DNA of 64,000 nt from Petrolisthes cinctipes. Lineage: Eukaryota > Arthropoda > Malacostraca > Decapoda > Porcellanidae. Below the pieces are notes generated by a model, which was not told the origin of the DNA, did not search any database, and was given only the letters and a program-made list of their open reading frames with translations. The position numbers were made by a program, and so were the translations under genes. The stretch is from the NCBI GenBank assembly GCA_033782935.1, contig JAWQEG010000166.1, positions 4,157,501-4,221,500 on the forward strand, in the 5' to 3' direction. Numbering within the stretch: position 1 is the first letter of the stretch; every line of letters starts with the position of its first letter. This document shows, one piece after another, positions 57,942 through 64,000 of the stretch.

Positions 57942-58347
57942 GGAGATAGGAGAGAAACTATGTCTGAGAGAGAGAGAGAAGGGGAGATAGGAGAGAAACT
58001 ATGTCTGAGAGAGAGAGAAGGGGAGATAGGAGAGAAACTATGTCTGAGAGAGAGAGAGAGAGACTTTTGATACACGTTTGGCATATATACATTCAATTGT
58101 TTATTCGTCACAGAGAACACATCTCTCTCTCTCTCTCATACATAGTTTCTCTCCTATCCCCTTCTCTCTCTCTCTCTCTCTCTCTCTACTTTGCTATCCT
58201 TACCTACGACTATCACTGGGGAGTAATTCATTCTCTACCAGTAACCTTCTAATCAGGTCACCTCGTGTGGACCTTAAGGTCTGTTGTGGTCTGTGTTTCT
58301 ATGTAACTCTATGTAACTCTCTCATACATATATTCTCTCCTATTTCC

Positions 58348-58402
<55 letters not shown>

Positions 58403-58500
58403 CTGTTGTGGTCTGTCCTTCTATGTAACTCTCTCTCTCTCTCATACAATGTTTCTCTCCTATCTCCCTTTCTCTCTCTCTCTCTCTCCCTTGCTTTGAA
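57551..58500. repeat. Cluster of (CT)n and (GA)n tracts with the CATACATAGTTTCTCTCC spacer
   Basis: CT at 57551-57634 and 57662-57686; GA at 57892-57938 with three GGGGAGATAGGAGAGAAACT units to 58060; CT with spacers at 58120-58185, 58320-58400 and 58430-58487. A unique doublet, GTTGTGGTCTGT(G/C)(T/C)TTCTATGTAACTCT, recurs at 58282 and 58404. Confidence 0.9.
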
Positions 58501-58660
58501 TCTAGCTCAGCAGTCTAGTTTTCTCACTGCCTTTGAGAGGTAATAAAGTTTGGTGCAGCCTTCAAACAGGGTAGATACTCCGTTCCCCCTTCCCTTCCCT
58601 TCACTGCCACGCCTCCCACCACTCTTCACACACACTCTTTTTTTATATATTAATGTAGCC

Positions 58661-58664
<4 letters not shown>

Positions 58665-58745
<81 letters not shown>

Positions 58746-58775
58746 ATGGAGGAGAGGGAATAGGGGGAGGGATAT

Positions 58776-58839
<64 letters not shown>

Positions 58840-58840
58840 A
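58665..58840. repeat. Two long (GA)n tracts
   Basis: GA at 58668-58738 and 58779-58828, separated by a G-rich spacer. Confidence 0.95.
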
Positions 58841-58859
58841 GAAAAGTTCATTATTATAC

Positions 58860-59367
58860 TCTTTGTATGGGAGGGGAGGGAGAGGGAAAGAAGAGAAAGA
58901 GAGGGATAATGGTGAGGAGAAAGAGAGGGCATAAGGTGGAGAGAGGAGGGAGAGAAAAGGTAAGGGGAGAGGGAGAGAAAGATGAAGGATGAAGGTAATA
59001 CTGTAAGTAATAAGCAATAACGATATACAAAAATGGAAAATGAGAAGGGGAAATTGGAAAAAACAATTATGAGGAGAATTGAAGGAGAAAAAAAAATGAT
59101 AGAGAAATAATTTTATTGGAAAGGAAGAAAGGAGAAAATATATGAAAATGTAAGAAGCAAATAGAGATAGATGGAAGAAGAGAATAATAAAGAATGGGAC
59201 ATAGGAAGGGACAAGGGAATAATGAAAGAAGGAAGGAAGAAAATAGAGTAAAAAATGAGTTAAGGAATGAATGATAAAATTAAGGAATGAAGGAAAAAGT
59301 ATAATTAATCCGACGGGAACAACAATGAAAGATATTAAATAATGATGGAAAAAGGAAGGGAAAAAAC

Positions 59368-59398
<31 letters not shown>

Positions 59399-59607
59399 CG
59401 GAAAAAAAATAAGGGTAGGGCATATGAACAATAGGAAAATCGAGCAAAAATTACAGAGAAATGGAGGAAGGAAGGAGAAAGGCGGAGGACTGGAGGGAGA
59501 TGGGAAAGATATAATCAGAAGGTAGGAGAGAGAGAGAGAGGATACACACACACACACTCTCTCTCTCTCTTTCAATACTCCACATTCTATCCACCAAGAC
59601 TAGACTA

Positions 59608-59640
<33 letters not shown>

Positions 59641-59860
59641 GGGAGGAAATTTTTTTACATAATTCATAAATCTCTCTCACTTCTCTCGCTGATGGAGGGA
59701 GGGGAGGGAGAGGAGTGGTGGAGGGAAGGAGAGGTGAAAGAGAGGGAGGGAAGGAGAGAGAAAGGAAGGAGAAGTGAGCTGGAGGGAGGAGAGGAGAGAA
59801 AAGTGTGAGGAGGAGGAAGGGAAGGAGAGGGAGGGGAAACGGATAGGAGGGAAATAATAA
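58860..59860. repeat. Polypurine region with short (CA)n and (CT)n tracts
   Basis: About 1 kb dominated by A and G on the plus strand, broken at 59545-59640 by CA and CT runs. Pro/Ser/Leu-rich frames on the minus strand are compositional. Confidence 0.85.
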
Positions 59861-60048
59861 TAATATTAATAATCATAATAATTTGTTAAGAGTAATTATA
59901 AAGATCTATTCATAAATGAAACACAATAAATTAAACTCTCTCTTATTGCAGGTGAGTGTGGAAGCAAACATACATACACAAATACACATATATACTGACA
60001 TTTACATATCTCATATGCATACTGTACATATATAATCATATACATGTA

Positions 60049-60188
60049 CAGCCACAATCAAATATCCACCGACACTTTCCTTCCATCGTAGTAAACAACA
60101 CATGTATGATTTTGTAGTACCTCATAATAATAATTGAGGGGGTTGAGTTGACATAAAGTGTTGTATGATTATATTTCGATATGATACA
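60049..60188 (-). mobile_element. MITE family A, copy 8, one end lost
   Basis: TA-flanked left tip CAGCCACAATCAAATATCC; the interior is in inverse orientation and stops at GATATGATACAG, where family I sequence begins. Confidence 0.8.
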
Positions 60189-60361
60189 GTATATGACAAC
60201 ATCTTCACCACCACTCCAACAAAGCTCAGCCAATCACGTTTCACCTTTCATTTTGGCTTTCGGTTCTCACTGATTCATTCATAAAGATACGAACCTGGAA
60301 CAACTGCCAAATGTTGCCAAATAAACACACATTATTGTCGCACATTTAACTTGCTCAGCGG
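60189..60361 (+). mobile_element. MITE family I, copy 3, left end lost
   Basis: Matches 46030-46188 (CTTCACCACCACTC ... CTTGCTCAGCG), TA at the right shared with MITE A copy 9. Confidence 0.7.
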
Positions 60362-60363
60362 TA

Positions 60364-60574
60364 CAGCCAATAATCAAATAACCACCGACACTTTCCTTCC
60401 ATTGTGCAAATAAATCAGTATCATATCAAAATATAATCATACAACACCTTATGGCAACTCAACCCCCTCAATTATTATTATGAGGTGCTGCAAAATTATA
60501 CATTTGTTGTTCTTTATTACCAAGATATTTACTACGATGGAAGGAAAGTGTCGGTAGATATTTGATTGTGGCTG
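60364..60574 (+). mobile_element. MITE family A, copy 9
   Basis: TA-flanked; left tip has a small change (CAGCCAATAATC). Confidence 0.85.
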
Positions 60575-60576
60575 TA

Positions 60577-60625
60577 CATTCGTGGTCAGACGTTGTGTCC
60601 CGATCCCCTGGTATGATGAATCGCA
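60577..60625 (+). mobile_element. MITE family D, single terminus
   Basis: CATTCGTGGTCAGACGTTGT ... GATGAATCGCAA matches one TIR of the element at 18967. It starts at the TA that ends MITE A. Confidence 0.65.
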
Positions 60626-60783
60626 ACGTGTATAAATAAGGTGTGGTCATCTAGTGGAACAAAAGAGAAGCTATGGTGTACCAACATCACCACGAAGCTC
60701 CACTGTCTCATTTGGTGCGACACCCAATAATCTCGGGGCCTCGCAAGAGTCACGGGCTACTGACAACCTACAGTCCCGAGGTT

Positions 60784-60785
<2 letters not shown>
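60625..60785 (+). repeat. Interspersed repeat family J, copy 2
   Basis: See 32700-32880: same GTGTATAAATAAGGTGTGG start and CGGGCTACTGACA end. Confidence 0.65.

Positions 60786-60786
<1 letters not shown>

Positions 60787-60868
<82 letters not shown>
60787..60868. repeat. (TA)n microsatellite
   Basis: About 41 TA units. Confidence 0.95.
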
Positions 60869-60872
<4 letters not shown>

Positions 60873-60879
60873 CGAATGT

Positions 60880-61470
60880 ATCCGCGCCTGTGTTCACGTT
60901 CACGATACATGATACACCCATGGTTGGTGGAATATACCGTAAGGGCTGAAAGCAGTTCAAACCAGTTTCACCAGACACAACATCCTGTGAAATATGCTGA
61001 TCTGACAGCATGATGGGAAGTTTCCATGCTGAGCTACTGATTGCTAGATTCACTCTGTAATTATCTGTATGTTAATCTCTATGCTATAATCAACTGCATA
61101 TTGTCATCTTGTATGAAGAGAAAGGGACAATATATAATTACTCAGATTATTTTTATATAAACTTGTATCTAACACATCTATATTTCATGTATAAGCTAGG
61201 CATTGTCAACACCATCGTTGCAATCTGTCAAGCACGAAGGGTGTGGTACGTGAGGAAGGATCGAGAGAAGAGAGGCGCACTTGGAGTCCAGCCATGGGCT
61301 AGACCGCTAGGGAGGATGGAGTCCTGCCCTAAGCGAGAAGATTCACCTCCTACATAATCTTAGAGAGACACAAGATGTCTGGTATAACCTGTAATCTGTA
61401 ATCTGATATACTTCAGTAAATAGAGTCAAGTCCACGAGTTTACTCTAAACCTTGAGTAATTAACTAAATT
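60880..61470 (+). mobile_element. Possible LTR fragment
   Basis: Unique about 590 bp with LTR-like character (TGTATCCGCG start, CAGTAAATAGAGTC polyadenylation-like zone, ordinary coding absent). No partner LTR, target duplication or primer site could be confirmed, so this is weak. Bases 61470-62250 show nothing recognisable. Confidence 0.2.
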
Positions 61471-62253
61471 CCCCAGGAAGACGAGAGTGGTAATTCAGAC
61501 AACGAGTGGTAAGTTGACTGAAGCCAACAGGTCTACATCGGGTGGTAAGTGAAAACCAGCCCAACTGATAAATGAGAGTTTCTGGCAGGTATTTCCACAG
61601 GCTGAGTTTGGACGACCCACGAGTACATGATGGTGGCAGTTTGGTGGGGTCTCCACAGGCGTGAAGAGACTCACCACTGTTATGTAGAGTTTGAAAGTTC
61701 GAACAACTATAATTATGATGTGAGGAGAGACATGCCAGGTGCATCGTTGTTCGGACCTTCTGTAACGCTCCTTTTATTTTTATTCAATGGATCTCTTTGA
61801 GTTACCCCTTTTTATTTTTTTTCTTGTCCATCCTCGAGTTGAAGTCATGGCCGAAGAAAAAGAAAACGTGATAGTAGTTATTACTGGAAATGTATAATAT
61901 TTGTATATATAATATAGACATGTTAGTTATTATAATAGGTAGGAAATTAATTATGTGTATGTATTTTGGGAAATGGGTTGATCATTTCGACGTGGTAATA
62001 ATCATGATGTAATAAGTAACGAGTATTGCATCAGCTTATATGGAATTCAAACGAGTATAGTGTAGTCTTTAAAACAATGTATGTTTTTCCTGATTAGCAT
62101 AATGGGTAGTTAACTAACCTCCGAGACCACTTACCTGACTCACCCTATCTCCTGTCTTATTTTAAAAACTCACTACAAAAGTAATTAGCAGTCCCAGAGG
62201 GTTATTGACGAAGTAATTTAATTGTTCCAATATTTCGTTGAGCGTAGGAAGAG

Positions 62254-62466
62254 CCCATTCTCTCTCCGGCTCCCTCTTCGACAGGTACAGTTGAAAACAG
62301 TCTGTGTTAACTATAATAATTAGTGTACTTAATGTGCTAATAATGTTCCATAACTAAAGAGTAAGTGTCTAATAAGTGCTTGATGTATTAAAATTAATAA
62401 TTTGTCCTATGATGACAGTGATAAATTAAGATCCATTCTCTCTCCGGCTCCCTCTTCGACAGGGAA
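62254..62466. repeat. 33 bp direct duplication 178 bp apart
   Basis: CCATTCTCTCTCCGGCTCCC plus TCTTCGACAGG at 62256-62287 and again at 62434-62465. Both copies end like a splice acceptor (CTTCGACAG|G). Confidence 0.7.
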
Positions 62467-62860
62467 GCAGATGGGGACGGCTGGCAATTCTTTGCTAATG
62501 GGTCTTGTGATTGGTGCAGCCAGCACCTCCAGTAAGCGCGTCCTTCATTGGTCCATCATTCCTCCCCCCCCCCCGCCAAGCGTCCCGCGCTCTTCAACAG
62601 CTGACAAACGTAAACAAACATTCTTGCGATCCCTCCATCCACTCCAGTACACCCCTCTCAAGTCTCAACATCAGATAAAATAGACATAGGGCCGATTCCG
62701 GTAAATTTACAGAAAACCTGGGTTCACTATATTGTATATATTAGTTTCATTATCCAGTATTTTGGACCATTCTAAGACACTTTTCATCTATGGTGTTTCT
62801 CTCGGAAGTGCTCCGTTTTCAAGATATGCCCCGTTTACAAACATAATTAGGAAACTAGTC
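62467..62860. other. Single-copy GC-richer segment, function unknown
   Basis: Contains two ATTGG (inverted CCAAT) motifs at about 62510 and 62550 and a C run (62564-62575). The 93-codon frame at 62402-62683 has no family motif; I do not call a gene. Confidence 0.3.
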
Positions 62861-62869
62861 TGACTTGAC

Positions 62870-63150
62870 TTGACCTAACCTAGACCTCAGCAGACTACCG
62901 GGACCTAACCTGGGCAAACTACCGGGTATAACCAATGTAAACTATCATAAAGTGACTGGGGCAAATTTCCAGGACCTAGCCTAATGTGGTAATACTGCTC
63001 AAGCCTACCCAAAAACCCAGTTATTCTGTAATAATACCCTGATTCCATAGTCATTTTCGTTTGTTAGGTTCTTCCCTGACCCAATGTATTTTAATCAGGA
63101 CCTAACTTGGGCAAACTGCCGCGACCTAACCTGAACAAACTACCGGGACA
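62870..63150. repeat. Degenerate GGACCTAACCTGGGCAAACT minisatellite
   Basis: Related to the array at 35345-35700, with fewer and more mutated units, interrupted by unique sequence at 62985-63090. Confidence 0.65.
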
Positions 63151-63161
63151 TAACTTAAGTA

Positions 63162-63165
63162 TATA

Positions 63166-63200
<35 letters not shown>

Positions 63201-64000
63201 CATTGCGCCGTAGCGTCAGTCAATAGGCAGACAACAGTACACAAGGGTAAGCGGGACTCACAAGAACCCAATGACCACATACACACACAAGCACACACAC
63301 ATGCGCACACACACACACATCACGAAAACATAACCGAATGAAGCACAAGCATACAGACAAATATTTACATCATGACCTACTTAAATCCACCAAAACGAGG
63401 GTGGCGCACCAGAAGTTCCTCCAGAACCTGATGGTTCAGCAGGTGTCGACAAACCACATCAAGTGGCAGGCCCTGGGGCAGCAAGTGTCGGACAGTGGGG
63501 CAGGCTAGGCAATAGTGCTCTATAGTGTTAGCACGAGGCGCTCGACACAAGCGACACTCAGTGAAGGGAGGCTCACCCTGCATCCCAGCAACCTGCCACG
63601 GTGGCCGGTAACCAAGCCTCAAACAAGCAGAGACTACATTGTGCCTCCGAACCATGAGGCCTCGACGACGGTAGGAATATTTGTGACGGCATACAGACTC
63701 GTAATGGGTGATGGAGATGCTGAAGGGCCTCTCTGCATCCCTGCATCGCCGTACAGGGAGGAGAGCGGCGGAGCGGACTTTAGAGAGGTAACATGTCAGG
63801 GAGAGAGGACGTCCAGCACCACGAGGAGGCAGATGGCAGGCTTCCTTTGCAAGTCTGTCAACTGTACCATTGTGACGTAAACCTACATGGGATGGCACCC
63901 ATAAAAATTTGACAGTCAATTTACGATGACGCAATAAGGCCAAAAACGATAAAATCTGCTGAACAACAGTAGAGTGTGTGGGCTGAACACTAGAGAGGGA
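63162..64000 (-). mobile_element. I-superfamily LINE, copy 2, continues past the window
   Basis: The poly(A) tail is seen as a T run at about 63170-63196, then the same 3' UTR as copy 1 (GCGCCGTAGCGTCA), then coding. Confidence 0.85.
63377..64000 (-). CDS. I-like LINE ORF2 C-terminus: RNase H end and Cys/His tail
   Basis: Open from the window edge to a TAG at 63377-63379. It contains the last RNase H motif (KFLWVPSHVGLRHNGTVDRLA) and the tail CRLCRAP ... EHYCLACP ... HPRFGGFK. Unlike copy 1 it has no stop at the position of 19750, so this end is intact. The upstream half lies outside the window. Confidence 0.8.
   Translation of the reverse strand, partial: SLSSVQPTHSTVVQQILSFLALLRHRKLTVKFLWVPSHVGLRHNGTVDRLAKEACHLPPRGAGRPLSLTCYLSKVRSAALLPVRRCRDAERPFSISITHYESVCRHKYSYRRRGLMVRRHNVVSACLRLGYRPPWQVAGMQGEPPFTECRLCRAPRANTIEHYCLACPTVRHLLPQGLPLDVVCRHLLNHQVLEELLVRHPRFGGFK

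Noticed and set aside
58643..59575. 310-residue Ser/Leu/Phe-rich minus-strand frame
   Set aside because: Translation of CT/GA and polypurine sequence.
61849..61899. Small frame MAEEKENVIVVITGNV with good start context
   Set aside because: Only 16 codons, no donor site of quality and no recognisable continuation.
62402..62683. 93-residue frame after the duplicated acceptor-like sequence
   Set aside because: No family similarity, ends at low-complexity Pro run; kept only as an unexplained single-copy segment.

Overview
The window looks like a repeat-dense stretch of an arthropod nuclear genome, most likely a decapod crustacean. The evidence is interstitial TTAGG/CCTAA telomere-type repeats, very long CA, CT/GA and TA microsatellites, CR1-like and I-like non-LTR retrotransposons, tRNA-derived SINEs, many short TA- or TTAA-flanked elements, and a DIRS element with spliceosomal introns. 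I see no bacterial, organellar, rRNA or intact tRNA genes. Species assignment is an inference. The only convincing host gene piece is the first coding exon of a CLCA-family (calcium-activated chloride channel regulator) gene at 51269-51466 on the plus strand.

Layout. 1-2580: simple repeats, degenerate CCTAA repeats, a polypurine tract and one MITE. 2585-16600: a CA-rich satellite (core CTCCATATCTACCTCTA plus variable CA runs) split by a solo LTR (5669-6262) and by a roughly 6 kb CR1-like LINE on the minus strand (8738-14744). A 1.74 kb element with 163 bp terminal inverted repeats interrupts that LINE near the end of ORF1. 16600-19160: TTAA-flanked MITEs, a G-rich array, an RBM26-like fragment and telomere-like repeats. 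19377-22110: a 5'-truncated I-superfamily LINE; a second copy starts at 63162 and runs off the window. 22540-25075: nested MITEs, one carrying a 2.2 kb element filled with trinucleotide and 24 bp arrays. 25180-31500: SINE, MITE and LINE fragments among CT/GA microsatellites. 32300-33620: tRNA-derived and LINE-tailed SINEs with target-site duplications. 35776-42943: a structurally complete DIRS-like retrotransposon. 44200-44620: a perfect palindrome inside TA arrays. 44657-45440 and 53772-54165: a tRNA-SINE-like composite with an internal 20 bp VNTR of 24 versus 5 units. 45548-46614: four TA-flanked MITEs end to end. 46620-49225 and 56546-57275: remains of another LINE and a duplicated block. 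49500-53760: the CLCA 5' region, a 45 bp minisatellite that repeats its splice-donor sequence, and a piggyBac-like non-autonomous element. 54230-64000: telomere-like repeats, GA/CT tracts, more MITE chains and LINE copy 2.

How it fits together. Almost all coding potential belongs to selfish elements. Autonomous families (CR1-like, I-like and DIRS) supply reverse transcriptase, endonuclease, RNase H or tyrosine recombinase. SINE and MITE families presumably depend on relatives of these or on unseen transposases. Many short elements insert at the terminal TA or TTAA of another element, which builds trains and nests. Most long open frames here are translations of CA, CT, ACC or CTCACA arrays and are not genes. 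No new multi-gene system was found. The most unusual items are the intron-bearing DIRS element, the splice-donor minisatellite at the CLCA exon, the SINE-VNTR composite, and the MITE trains.
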